Below are positions 1 to 10,780 of a DNA stretch of 32,481 nucleotides, in pieces. How positions within the stretch are numbered: the stretch's first letter is position 1; the number at the start of each line of letters is the position of its first letter. The DNA comes from Ciborinia camelliae (lineage: Eukaryota; Ascomycota; Leotiomycetes; Helotiales; Sclerotiniaceae), in contig JANPYM010000008.1 in assembly GCA_025890175.1 (NCBI GenBank), positions 47,204-79,684 on the forward strand. The letters are read 5' to 3'. Position numbers and translations under genes: made by a program. The notes under the pieces are model-generated. The model searched no databases. It was not told the DNA's origin and saw nothing but the letters and a program-made list of their open reading frames with translations.

Positions 1-285
1 AAAGAGATTATAATATAGATTGAAGTTCTATACGCTTTACCACCCCCCCCCCCAGACGAAACCAATACTTAATATTGAAGTTATATAAATAACAATAAAA
101 ACATATATTGTCGGTTTATCTCAGGGTGATGAATATATATATATAGTAGTAGGGTGACTAGCAATAGTAAGTATAAAACTTGTTGTAATATTAATAATGT
201 TTTAGCTAAAAGGGTATAAATGAGAGTATTTTAATATAAACGTATGTCGTATCTAGTCTGTGTTAGTGCGCGCGTAGGCGAAAGC
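1..285. other. AT-rich sequence without a gene
   Basis: No ORF of note. It holds a run of 13 C near position 42-54, a short TA run near 130-146, and moderately GC-containing sequence up to the hairpin that follows. It may be part of a solo LTR read on the minus strand: a TG at 109 and a CACAACA ending at 331 would give TG...CA ends, but I see no flanking target duplication, so this is not claimed as an element. Confidence 0.4.
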
Positions 286-331
286 ATGTGACAGGGTCAC
301 GTGACTGACAGGGGTGGCCCCTGTCACAACA
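286..331. repeat. Palindromic GC-rich hairpin with a CACGTG core
   Basis: The left arm TGTGACAGGG pairs with the right arm CCCCTGTCACA around a loop that itself holds the palindrome GTCACGTGAC. It is a GC island at the edge of an extremely AT-rich block. The GGGGCC and CAGTCACGTGA words on the minus strand resemble the solo-LTR family at 20005-20165, so this may be the end of a related LTR. Function unknown. Confidence 0.55.
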
Positions 332-1240
332 ATAGAATATAAAATTATTTATAATATTATAATTTTTTAATTTTAAAATTTATAAATAAATATTATTTAT
401 ATCATTATTAAAATTTATAATTAAAATCTTTATTTAAATAATAAGGATTAAAATAAAAAAAATTATTTTTAATAAAAATTAAAAGAAAATATTATATAAA
501 AAAATAATAATAAAAATAATAATAAAAATTTTAAATTGAAAATTTTAAATTGAAAATTTTCAATTTAAAATTAAATAACAAAATTAATATTAAAATAAAA
601 ATTTTAATAAATAATATATTAATTATTTTTATTTTTAAAAATAATAATAAAAGTTTAATATTTTAACATTTTATAAAATTTTAAAAATAAAAATAAAATA
701 TTATTAATTGTAATAATAAAAATAAAAAATTGATTAAAATTTATTAATTAGTAATTATTAAAATCGAAATAAAAAATTAGGAAGGGAAAAATATCAAAAT
801 TATATATTTTATAATTATTATTTTTTTTATATTTAATTTAATAATTAAGATTTTTATTATATTAATTTTTATTATAATTTTAAAGATTAATTAATTTAAT
901 AATAAAAATATATAATTTATATATTTTATATAAAAAGTATTTAATATTTTTATTTTATAAATATATAAGATAATTGTAGCAAGTTCGAATTCTAGGCATA
1001 TACAGGGGGTATATACCGTCGATACAGGGTGTCTAGTTGGTTAATATACACTTTTCATTATAAATAGATTAAAATATCAAGAGATAATAGTAGTTATATT
1101 ATATATTTATATATAATATATAAATTAGTATTATTGCGGTATAGAATCAAAAATTAGAATCGAAATGAAATGTTCCACTATATTGCTTTTTCCAACTGAA
1201 ATTCGAACAAAGAATCGACCTTTCCTAATGCGGCGTTTCG
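332..1240. other. RIP-like AT-rich block
   Basis: Nearly pure A/T sequence from about 332 to 960, with almost no G or C and no coding signal, followed by a less extreme stretch. This composition is typical of heavily RIP-mutated repeats in filamentous ascomycetes. A phrase at 979-1040 retains G and C but matches nothing I recognise. Confidence 0.7.
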
Positions 1241-1334
1241 AATTCTGAAAGAACCCTGTACGATTCAAATGATTGTATTAGGCATGTAATTCTGAAAGAA
1301 TTCTATACAATTCGAATGATCGTATTAGGTATGT
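1241..1334 (+). repeat. Two tandem copies of a 47-bp unit
   Basis: A unit beginning AATTCTGAAAGAA and ending near ATTAGGCATGT at 1241-1287 is repeated at 1288-1334 with a handful of changes, nearly all transitions. The two copies are directly adjacent. They lie between AT-rich stretches and are not in a gene. Confidence 0.8.
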
Positions 1335-2431
1335 GATTGTATAGTTCGTATTACTATACCGTACACTTAATTATACCTAGTATAATTAAATAAAATATAT
1401 AATTTATTAATTAATTAATTAATTAAATAATATATTTAATTAAATAAATAAATTATATAATTAATTAAAAGATAAATATTATATATTTAATTAAAATACA
1501 ATAATAATAATAAGAAATTTAAAAAATTAAAAAATTAAAAAATTGTTATTAAAAAAGAGATTAGTTTATTAATTATTAATAAAATTTAAAAGAAGTTTGT
1601 TTAATTAAAAAGGGTAAATTTGATTTCAATTAAATAAATATTTAATATTAAAATTGAATTAAAGAAATTTTTCGAATATTTTAAAATAAAATTTATTATC
1701 TAAAATTTTAATTAAATTTTCAACAAAAATTTTTTAAAGGTTTTTATTTAATTATTTAATTTAACATTCTCCAATTATTTTTAATAATTATTATAAAAAA
1801 AGATTTTTATTATTATTAAAATATATTAATATTTATTATTATTATATTTATAATTTAATCAAATAAAAAAATTTAAAAATGATTTATATATCAATTAAAA
1901 ACATAATAACAAATAATTTTACCAAATTATTAAAAAAAATTGTTTTTAAAAAATTTAAAAATCAATTAAAAGTTTTTAAAAAAAAATTAGAAAAACCAAA
2001 ATTTATTTTAAAAAAAAGTATTAAAAAATCAAATCATATAATTTCTAATTATATAATCAAGGATCACATAATAAATTATATTATATAAAGTATAAAAAAA
2101 TAATATATAAAAATAATTAGGTTACCATTAAATATATACTCCTTAATCAAATCAATTTACTATAATTCTACCCTAATTCTTTTTTTTTATCATATTACTA
2201 GTCATCCCAGGATATATAATTAATAGTTTATTTTTAAACAAAAACAATACTAATTTTTAATAATCTTATTAATATTATTTTTAGAATTATTACCATTTTC
2301 GTTTTTGTCTTAATCGTTTTATTTAAAATTATTATAATTATTACAATTTCAAAATTTATTATATTATTTTCTTTTCTTATATTTATATTATAATTTTTAA
2401 TATATATATTATATAAATATTATATAAAATT
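1335..2431. other. RIP-like AT-rich block, no credible gene
   Basis: Very AT-rich. The only ORF of any length (1879-2088) encodes a Lys/Asn/Ile-rich string of 69 residues, which is what random AT-rich DNA gives, so it is not called. A phrase near 2130-2150 (ACTCCTTAATCAA) resembles one near 16299 and hints at another shared repeat. Confidence 0.6.
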
Positions 2432-2609
2432 TGTTGCGATACCAGTGAATCTGCAGGGCAGATTCAACGGAGCGTGCGGCCGCGTGCGGCCGGTATGCCC
2501 GCGTAGCGGGTATATAAGCTCGCAGATCGATCTACGATCGATCTGCATGCTTTTATAATATATTACCTTACCATTGATATATCAATTATACCACCGAGGT
2601 GATTCGACA
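2432..2609 (+). mobile_element. Solo-LTR-like element with three perfect-type hairpins
   Basis: A GC-rich island of 178 bp in AT-rich DNA. It starts TGTTGCGATACC, ends ATTCGACA, and is flanked on both sides by the 5-bp direct repeat AAATT (2427-2431 and 2610-2614), as expected for an integrated LTR-type element. Inside are three hairpins, each with a 3-nt loop: 2447-2465 (8-bp stem GAATCTGC), 2494-2514 (9-bp stem, one wobble) and 2522-2546 (11-bp stem GCAGATCGATC). Between the first two sits a 10-mer direct repeat (GTGCGGCCGC then GTGCGGCCGG). No coding capacity. Confidence 0.7.
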
Positions 2610-2956
2610 AAATTAATATAAAAATAATATTTTGATTTTTATATCTTAATATAATTTATAAATAAAATTTTATTAAACTATATTTTATAAAATAAAATGT
2701 ATCTTTTTCTTATTTAATTATTAATTATTTATTGTTTTTTTAAAAAAAACCTTTTTTATTTTTAACAAATTAATATATATTTTATTTTATATATAAATAT
2801 TAATTTTAATAATATAATTTCAAAATTTAATAAATAAAACAGAATTCTTAAATATTATTTGAATATTTATTTATATTATAAAAATTATATATTTTATAAT
2901 TTTATTTTAATTTAAAATATATATATATATATTATTTGTTTTTATATATTTATAAT

Positions 2957-3049
2957 GGATCCCCAGAATCAACTTTAGTTTTAAAGAACCATATATTACG
3001 TAATGTGATATCAACGGACGGTGCCATTTTTTTTTCAAAAAAATAACAT
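2957..3049 (+). repeat. Left part of a dispersed repeat (family F-E), interrupted by a TIR element
   Basis: The phrase from GGATCCCCAGAATC through ATTACGTAATG to GCCATTTT is found again, diverged, at 17568-17655. At 17568 the phrase is followed, without interruption, by the GCGTAGCGAG tail. Here a 645-bp TIR element sits between the two parts, so this copy looks like a nested insertion target. Confidence 0.6.
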
Positions 3050-3694
3050 CGTAACTTTTTTTCCATTAGACAATAATATAGGATTTAAACAATACTAACA
3101 AATAAAACAAAAATGTTAAAGTTTAACCAATCGAATCCATATTCAAATATAATTCAAATTTTATTTACCGTATCTATTATTTGATTACCCAAATCTATCA
3201 TACCAAATATTTTATTTGTTATATAAAAACATTATTAACAATTATTATTCATTATTCAATTTATATATACATTATCCACATTGTCTACGTTATCCGAAAA
3301 TAGCTTATACACAATTATATAATTAAAATTTATAATATTTTGAAAATATATAAATCGATTTTAATATAATTATATTAATTCAAAAATAATAAAATCATAT
3401 AATTTAGCTAAAATATATATAAAAAACTAATAATTAATAATTATAATAATATTAATAATATTTTTTAAAAATATTTTGAAATTTATATACACAAACCATT
3501 TTTAAATAATATAAACAATATAAACAATATAAACAATATAAATAACTATATAACAATTGTTAATAATATAATTAAAGTTTAAATAAAATATTTGATCTAG
3601 TAAATCTAGTAAACTAGATATTTGATTTGGGAAATTCAAGACAAACAAGATTTGGGTGACCAGGGTGACAGGGGTAGTTGAAAAAAAAGTTGCA
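3050..3694. mobile_element. Non-autonomous TIR element, copy 1
   Basis: Ends are imperfect inverted repeats: CGTAACTTTTTTTCC at the left and the complement of GCAACTTTTTTTTCAA at the right. The whole 645 bp aligns with 16709-17318. Both copies are flanked by AT, which could be a 2-bp target duplication or part of the terminal repeat. There is no transposase ORF, so it is a MITE-like element. Changes relative to copy 2 are mostly A where copy 2 has G, and C where copy 2 has T. Confidence 0.7.
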
Positions 3695-3790
3695 ATGAAC
3701 CGGGCTAGCCGAAATACCCGAAATACCCGAATTAGTCGAATTAGTCGAGCTAATCGAGTGTAGCGAGAAATGAGGGTTTAAAGGCTCTTC
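3695..3790 (+). repeat. Family F-E tail with short tandem units and GTAGCGAG motif
   Basis: Short runs of related units (AATACCCGA twice, ATTAGTCGA twice) lead into GAGTGTAGCGAGAAATGAGGGTTT. The same architecture, variable short tandem units followed by the GCGTAGCGAG..ATGGGGG phrase, appears at 17740-17940 and in reverse at 19895-19980. No ORF. Confidence 0.65.
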
Positions 3791-3882
3791 TCTATAAATT
3801 TTTATTTTTTATAATATAAAAAAATAATTCTACGAATTTATAGTCTGAAAATTCATTTTCCGCGACGGCTATTATTTATATT

Positions 3883-4049
3883 TGTTGAACATATAGTATG
3901 TATTATATATATGTATAGACTAAAGCTATATATAGAAACTATAGAGTAGATACTGTAGAACGAAAGGAAGCTAAACTATACTAGTACATGGGGTAGACCA
4001 GGGTTCTTTATACTATAGTGAATGCGGTATAGTGATATAATCTTCAATA
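3883..4049 (-). mobile_element. Solo-LTR-like element, family A (minus orientation)
   Basis: Begins TGTTGAAC, ends TCTTCAATA, and is flanked by the 5-bp direct repeat ATATT at 3878-3882 and 4050-4054. The internal phrases (GACTAAAGCTAT, GGAAGCTAA, GGGGTAGACCAGGG) match the other family A copies in reverse complement. Length 167 bp, no internal ORF, inverted TGTTGAA/TTCAACA-type ends: a solo LTR is the simplest reading. Confidence 0.8.
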
Positions 4050-4700
4050 ATATTAATTACAATTTTAAATCGTTTACTCTAATTTTCTACTAATAAAAAC
4101 GTACTTTCTTTTTATATTTATTTAATAAAAAAGAAATAGTAAATGCGCTATATTATACATTATATTATTATTATTCTATAATTTCTATTTCGAATCTAAA
4201 TAGATAAAGAGTTTTTGTTCATTTATTAATCTTTATATTTTAAATAATTTTATCGATACGATTATATTCGTATAAGAAATTGGCCTCCTTTTAATACTTT
4301 TTAATGGCCTATACTGTATTAGGTATTTAATTACTCAAATCTCTCGATTCATTTATTCGTTCCCTAATTCTAAGCATCTCTAACATTGTTACGATTCTGT
4401 TAAAATCTGTTTCAGTCACGCTATTACACTTACTCACCTCATGTTACAGGAAAAGGCTTATAAAGGTATAACCATTGAATCTAAATGTCTACCTCTTAGT
4501 CACTGAACCTTTCCGATAACTGAACTACCTATTAGCATCTGCCATTTTAGGATTACCAAATCCGAGGTCAATCGGAGTTAGGGTTATAAGTAGCATGTTC
4601 CTCTAAGAAGTGGCGAAATATAGATGACTAATCTCTTCGATTGAACACGTTCCTTCAAGCTTGGCTGTCATGTAATATCATTCGTATACTCTCGAAGAAT
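4050..4700. other. No recognisable gene; likely 5' end of the dead MULE
   Basis: AT-rich to about 4320, then base composition rises towards the transposase remains. I see no open frame or conserved motif here. The N-terminal part of the transposase and the left end of the transposon should lie in this stretch, but I could not find terminal inverted repeats. Confidence 0.4.
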
Positions 4701-7507
4701 GCGATATGATGAAGATAAATAATGGGGCTAAGGATGATACCTTATTCCGTATTTCGATGGGATTTGGATTAGCAGATATAATGAAAACCTTTAAATCATC
4801 TGAGGTTGCTCGACAGGCCCAAATGGACGCTGGAGGTACATATTTGACAAGGAAAGATGTTCAATGATGGAAACAGGAGTACAAAAAGGCGAATGGAGGT
4901 AGGGTTGAGGTTGGTGGGGATGTTCAAAAACATAATGAAAGTAAGAGTTGGGAGGAGGAGATCGCAGATGCAGAGGGTATGTGCCAGCACCTTCAATTGG
5001 AATGCAAGCGTATTTCTGTGAACAAAGGTGCTAGGAGTATAAATGGAATAGTATGGGCTGATGAGAACCGCCTCAAAGTCCTTGCTCGAAGAGGGTACTT
5101 AACACTTATGGATTCAACCCACAAAACCAACTTTCATGAGTAGAAGCTCTTCACTTTGATATGCCGATCGAAAGTTGGTATGTTTCAAGCTTGTGCGAAC
5201 TTTTTAGTACAAAACGAAGATACCAAATTGATTGCTGAGGTGCTGCGTACCATCGCAATATGGATTAAGGATTCAGGGTTAATTTGGGATATAACTTACA
5301 TGATCACCGATGAACTCCCCCGCTGAACAAGCCGCTGTTAATCTCGTATTTACTACGAAATCCGAGCTTTCCAATTCGGATGATGGTACGGTAGAGCACA
5401 TCATTTGCCAATGGCATGCAAGTCAGACGAAAAATCGGCATCTCCATGGTTCTCATTGCTTGAATGAAGCAGCTACGCACCTGAAAACAGCTCTGTTCAA
5501 TCGTCGAACAGAAGATGGTTGTATCGAATCCATCAATGCAGCGCTTGATGCTATTCCAGATGATTTTCGATTATGGCGTACGCAATATAGCGCTACAGGA
5601 GCAAAATCAAGAAAAAAGGCCTGGAATCCCAAGGAATATATCCGCAAAAATTGGCTCGAAACTTGGCATAAATGGGCAAATTTCAATCAAGAGAAAGATG
5701 CTATCCTGATGCAGATAAAAATCACTGGAATCAATGAAGGTTGGATAATGGATTGAAGGTTGCGCTTGAGCTGAAAAATAATAAGGATTCCGGATGATCG
5801 ATGAGTGGAGTAATCAAAAAAGTCGAAGATTGTGCTAGAGATTGGGATCAAAAGGACAATAAAGCACGTCATAATTGGCGTACTCGAGAGATCTCTCTAC
5901 TTGATCGATACGAATGGTTGAAAAGGTTCCCCTATCCCGCACAACAGATTATTCAACATCATCTGCAGTTGGCAGAGGATAGGAATTCATTATGAAGCTT
6001 GAACCTGATTTAACAGTTAAATTCAATAGGGAAGGGGACTGCAGTTGCAAGGACTTTCGCACCTGGAACATACCTTGCTCTCATATGTTGCATAAATGGG
6101 TACTAAAACCGGAAAGAAACGCAATAGAGTGTGCATAACGTATCGAGCTGCAAGATCGAATTGCAGCTAGTACGACTTCGGCTTTAAGCTCAGATTCCGA
6201 ATCTAGTTCAGTGGAGGAAGACGGCGATTTTGAGGATTTTGAATCCGTGGCCCCTTTTGCAGATGAAGATATCGCTATGCGAGGTCTTCTTTTGATGGAT
6301 TATAATGAAGATGAGCAACAAAGTGTACCGCCGAATTGGGATCGATATGCTGAGAAAATCGATACTGCTAAATTTGATACTTCTGAGCGTGTGCGTCCAG
6401 CAGTACAACCCCCCAAACAACTGGAAATCATACCTGATCTTGTATCTCGAGAGAAAATCCACACTTTGAACAAATTTCATCTCGAAGATGTTCTAAATCG
6501 AGGTCGGGGACGGCGATTTCATATCGAGAATGATGTTGCGAAAGGCATTTTGACGCAATGGATACAAAATTATGAGACAGCCGTTCATGCTCTTGAAAAT
6601 CAATCTGTTGAAGAGATGATTAGTCGATATTCGCGTACAATGAACATTGCAGATGAATCTGTATGCTTTGAATCGATTGATCGGCTAATAGGTCCTTTGC
6701 CATCATTTTCTTTTGATTATTTTGCTTATTTGGATTATGATCTAAGTGTTGAGGGGGAGATGAAGAGGAGAATGAGAGTGATGGAAATGATAATTTTGAA
6801 GAGACTAGTAGGCTTAAAGAATTATTTTTTGATATTCCAAATCGATCAGTACAAATGGGAGGGATGGAAATACCTTCAATCCTTTCACAACTGCAATCAT
6901 CACCAATACGATCTCCCGTAAGGTCTCCTGTACTGGAATCAATATCAGCACCACAAGAGAATCAAATTCAGGATACCTGGAATCCTGGAATCCTGGAACT
7001 ACAGAGATAAGGGGATTGGGCGAAATGATTCTAGCAAGTGGTGCTTCGGAGAGAGAGGAAGCAGAACAGACTGAATATGGATTCCCAATCTCAAATTCGG
7101 ATATTCTTGAAGTGGCTGTTAAATATGATGGTGATACAACTAGTGCAATCAGCTTCAGTACAAATGAGGGCATCACTTTTAATCTGGATGGTGAACCCAC
7201 CTATAGATCACTATATACTACACCCGTCGCTCAAAAGGGTGCTATCTCAGGTGCTACTGCAAATGCCACCGCAAATATCATGGCAAATGCCACTGCAAAC
7301 GCACCGTTTTTTTTTCGAAACAACAACAGCAACTATAACTCACCATACACTCCTACCAATGTCCCCTATATTTACGCACGATACCCTCCTTCAAATACAA
7401 CATACATTTCACCATACTCTCATCGCGGCGGCAATGATGGCGGAAATGCCTCGGATTATATAGGACAGAGAGCTAGAGATAGTCGCGATAATGGTACAAT
7501 GAAGTAG
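4700..7507 (+). pseudogene. Degenerate MULE-type transposase with SWIM zinc finger
   Basis: Fragments in three frames line up in order as one protein. At about 5108-5300 are the first MULE transposase motifs (MDSTHKTN, then YMITD), which carry two of the acidic DDE-type catalytic residues. At 5310-5756 follow the SPAEQAAV and ICQWH phrases and the KNWLETWHKWANF region. The SWIM finger CxCx9CxH lies at 6040-6084. Disablements: TGA at 4865-4867; TAG at 5141-5143 (a Trp codon in relatives); a one-base insertion near 5312; frame changes near 5750-5800 and 5995; TAA at 6136-6138; a shift in the five-G run at 6753-6757; and three copies of an 8-bp unit at 6976-6999 that shift the frame again. 6211-7507 is an acidic, Ser/Pro- then Asn/Ala-rich tail, assigned to the same gene by frame continuity only. 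Not functional. Confidence 0.8.
6040..6084 (+). other. SWIM zinc-finger motif in the MULE remnant
   Basis: Reads C-S-C-K-D-F-R-T-W-N-I-P-C-S-H, the CxCx9CxH ligand pattern of SWIM domains. SWIM fingers are established companions of MULE/FAR1-type transposase domains, where they are thought to bind DNA. All four metal ligands are kept although the gene around them is broken. Confidence 0.85.
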
Positions 7508-7896
7508 AATAGTTGAAAGGGTCATAGCATTGATGTATTGATAGATTGATAGATTGATAGAAAAATAAAATGAAATCGATATCGATATTCTGAAGTTGTT
7601 AATGTTGATGTTCCGGGGTACATTATTTACCCGCTAAATTTTGCCTGGTTGCAATGTACCCACAAACGCCACCTCAGATTGATCGATACCTCGTCTAAAC
7701 TAGCCTGTATGCATTCCTTTCTTTTCCATTATATTTTTTGCGACAACAGTATGTGGGTGAGTTTTTGGACAAGGTGAAGAAGGGGTTATTGAAGTGATTG
7801 GGATGGGATTGTGGGATGTGTTTGGTTTTCAGGCGATAGAAAAGTGGCCGAATTTTATCTTGACCAGGCGAGAGTCTACATGAAAATTACCGACCT
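7508..7896. other. Intergenic stretch between MULE remnant and LysM pseudogene
   Basis: No ORF that I can support. It contains a short run of GATTGATA units near 7532-7560 and an inverted pair GGGGTACATT (about 7616) and AATGTACCC (about 7653) about 28 bp apart. That pair could be the end of the MULE or unrelated. The 3' end of the LysM pseudogene follows on the minus strand. Confidence 0.4.
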
Positions 7897-9396
7897 TTAG
7901 AATGCGGCAGTTGGAAAGGAGTCAAGGTCCAAGAAACAGGAAGAAGGAGCTGCGGTTTGCAGACATGGGTTACTACCCGACCCACCACCGTATGAAGTGT
8001 ATTTTGCTATGTCGCCAACGGCTTTCACGCAATAACTCTCTCCGGCGATTAAATTCGTGCAATTTGCGTTTATCCCGGGGCTACAAGTGTCAGCACACCT
8101 CCACCTATGACACTTTCTCATTCCGCAATGTCAACATACTTTCAAAAGTAGAAATTATCCAAAGCAACGCTTTACTGTACGGTCAGGGCTGCGCATTCGT
8201 CACCTGGTAGTACCAGGTAGATTTCTCACAATTTGTGTTCGTACTATTTGCGATTGTAGTTGGAACAGAGCCGTCATTACGCAATCTGTCAGAAATAGTC
8301 TTTTCAAGGGGCATCTAGACTTACGGAACGGTCGTGATTCCTGTCGTCTGAGTGGGAACCTTTGCAGGGGGAATACCGCCGACATAACTACTGCATATCT
8401 CTGTATCTACCAATTGACACAAGTTTCCGCATCCGATATTGATATCCGGATTCCAAGATGACAATTGCGTTCGAGTGATATCACTAGGTGCGGCCGCAAT
8501 GATAGATCGGCAGATGTCATTTACGGCGACTTTGCAAACGTCGCATTGGCCTGGTAGAAAGACCGAAGAGCCTACTCCTGGAAAGTCTGCGCAGTATGCT
8601 TCCAATTTGTTTGGGTACAGTATATTGAATGTTGATTACATTTTGTGCTTTCGCAATTTTGTTACAGCTATCGTCTGCGAGGATAATGTATGTATCCATA
8701 CATGGTGTTGCAGTGGCTGCTGCCGAAGAAGTGGCTGTTCTGTTTAGCGCAACTGGTGTGGGCGAAGTGTAGGAATATCCAGTCGACCCGCAACTTTTTG
8801 TTGTGGATGAGAACTCAACAGCTATTTCAGATAAGTACCCAAAAGTAGAGTTAAGCTACAGTTGCCGAACGCCCAATGCAGAATCTTAGCATGACTCTGA
8901 ACTGGTTTCGACCGTCAAGTTGGTCCATGAATCGAAAACAGTCGCGTAGAACAAGCTTGACGTTCTGTAAGGGGCAGGATTAGCCCCAGATTTTCTTTTG
9001 GGCATTTCAAAGTTGAACGGGATTTACTCACGCATCTTTTCGACACAAAATGTCATAATTGAATATATATTCGTCAGGTCTATATGAAGCCGGATATGCC
9101 AAGCCTCCGATCACAATGATATCGTGGGCTGTGCAAGCTGAGACCACAGAGCTTCGATAGCCTTGTAGTGACGTTGAACATGTTGGATTGCGTAATGAGG
9201 TCAACCGATCGTTGTCCAGATACACACTAGAATCCTACATTGCTGTTGGAAGGCTGTCATCGCAAATGATTGAGGCGTTGAGAGAATTCAGACAGTTCTG
9301 TGATAAGCCTGGAAAATTGACATCGACAATGGAACTTGAGAATCCTTGAGCATCGACTAGCGGCAAGGCAACGACGAATACGAGGATGAATGACAT
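7897..9396 (-). pseudogene. Decayed multi-LysM secreted protein
   Basis: The start codon at 9394-9396 opens a signal peptide (MSFILVFVVALPLVDAQG), so the product was secreted. Downstream, in order, are a Cys-containing N-terminal region, a Ser/Thr/Ala-rich linker, and at least three LysM-like segments: CMDTYIILADDSC at about 8700, VNDICRSI...WNPDINIGCGNLC at about 8520-8420, and NANCTNLIAGESYC near 8060-8010. Introns fit GT-AG: 9031-8965 (67 nt), 8324-8286 (39 nt, unusually short) and 8139-8081 (59 nt). Breaks: stop codons at 9237-9235, 8888-8886 and 8858-8856; a one-base insertion near 8635 inside the first LysM; a frame change near 8208 just before the last LysM; and a further in-frame stop in that last repeat. 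LysM proteins bind chitin oligomers. This copy cannot be translated through. Confidence 0.8.
8965..9031 (-). other. Intron in the LysM pseudogene
   Basis: GTGAGT donor, TTACAG acceptor, 67 nt, with a CTAAT-type branch site about 14 nt before the acceptor. Coordinates are given in transcript order. It joins two coding stretches in register. Confidence 0.7.
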
Positions 9397-10780
9397 GTGG
9401 ATTGAGGAAACCTTTCTTGATTTCACCGTTATTATGCCGTCGTGAAAAGCTATGAGTGGTGACAAGGGCAAGTCTCCTAGTAGTATTACTTGATGCGATC
9501 CCTGCCCTACCTCTTTCATCTGCTTCAACTTATCGATTGCTGGATTACACATGCCCTAAAGAATTGATTGAGCAGTTGAAAGGCCAAGATCCTGCTTGTT
9601 TGTTGTCGAGGAAAAATATTCAAAAACCGCAAAGACAGAAGCCGCACTGAAGCTACTCTCCCGTCACTTGACAAGAGAGCTCTCGTTCTTGAAGAAGATG
9701 ATTTATGTTCATTCCCATTCTTGTGTGCCGCCCAGATGGAATATTTGAAAATAAGCTTCTAGGGATCGAAGCCTCGTCTTGCTTGTTTTGTGGTGTGTAG
9801 CATGTTCCTGCATGCGCATGATTGGGAGAAATCCCCATGCAAAATTCATGCAATCAGGCAACAGAACCATTAGTGGAGGTATACGAAATCTCTCCGCAAT
9901 GCCTATTCAGTGCTTACACGGCCTAAGCGAATGCGAATTCACACAATGTAAGACCTTACACTTCGCGCGATCCCGCATATCTCCACAAAGGAAGGGAAAC
10001 TTCGGAGATGCTTTGCAGCCCGGGCCTGTACTTCAAGTATAGGGCCGCCAACTTTGTCCATGCTGACACTGCAAACTTGCTTAGATTGCTCTACCCTTTT
10101 GCGAGCCTGACGCGAGAAAAACCTTCCATTGGGAAGAACATGACACGATTGGTCTATGTCTGTAACCCAGAAATACAATGTATCCTCCTGAATATCATTC
10201 TGTTAAGGAATGAATGTGAACGCCAAGGTGGCGTGGGGTATATCTGAGCAAAATCCTGATGTCTCTATGCGTTACTTTGTTTCGTATAAGCATAAAACGG
10301 ATGATATTTTTGGACCGTAAATTAGTTAGACTCCAACAGCAATGTTAGTTCCATATTCAGACTGGAATCCAGGTCCACCTCGTTGCCTTCTAGCCTTTGT
10401 GGGCCTGCTTCACGATGATCATTGAGTGCTACTTTTATGGAACAGCGTTATACTTCTCATTTCTTGAGCGAAATTCATTACCTCTTATGCTCGAAGTTCC
10501 CATGTCACTTAAGCTGGAACACTGCTTACCCTTATTCTTATTCGGACCCTTCTTGAACGTTTGATTGATCAATACCCCCTCTTATTATGGTCTTTAATAT
10601 TTTCTCTGATCTCCCAAAAACGCCGGTTATACTGGCCGGCGCTCGTTTTTCTTTTCTTCGCAATAGAATCAAACAACACTTCAAAATCTTTGTTCTGAAA
10701 CCCTGGTTTTTTCACCTCATTCCAGATTCAATATGTTCCAGTCAGAATTGAATCAAACTTATTTCCTCATAACGTATTAA
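9397..10780. other. Region between the divergent LysM and chitin-binding genes
   Basis: About 1.4 kb of roughly balanced base composition with only short overlapping ORFs on both strands, none of which I recognise. It should contain the LysM promoter and the missing N-terminal part of the chitinase-like gene. A CGCCGG..CCGGCG hairpin lies at about 10621-10642. Either the upstream exons have decayed beyond recognition or the fragment at 10781 was separated from them. Confidence 0.4.

Noticed and set aside
979..1000. TTCGAATTC phrase resembling a tRNA T-loop
   Set aside because: No matching acceptor, D or anticodon stems around it.
1879..2088. 69-residue ORF in AT-rich DNA
   Set aside because: Lys/Asn/Ile-rich composition expected of random A/T sequence; no motif, no codon signal.
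9939..10247. Overlapping 79-residue ORFs on both strands between the LysM and CBM18 genes
   Set aside because: No recognisable domain; could be decayed chitinase or other sequence, but nothing supports a call.
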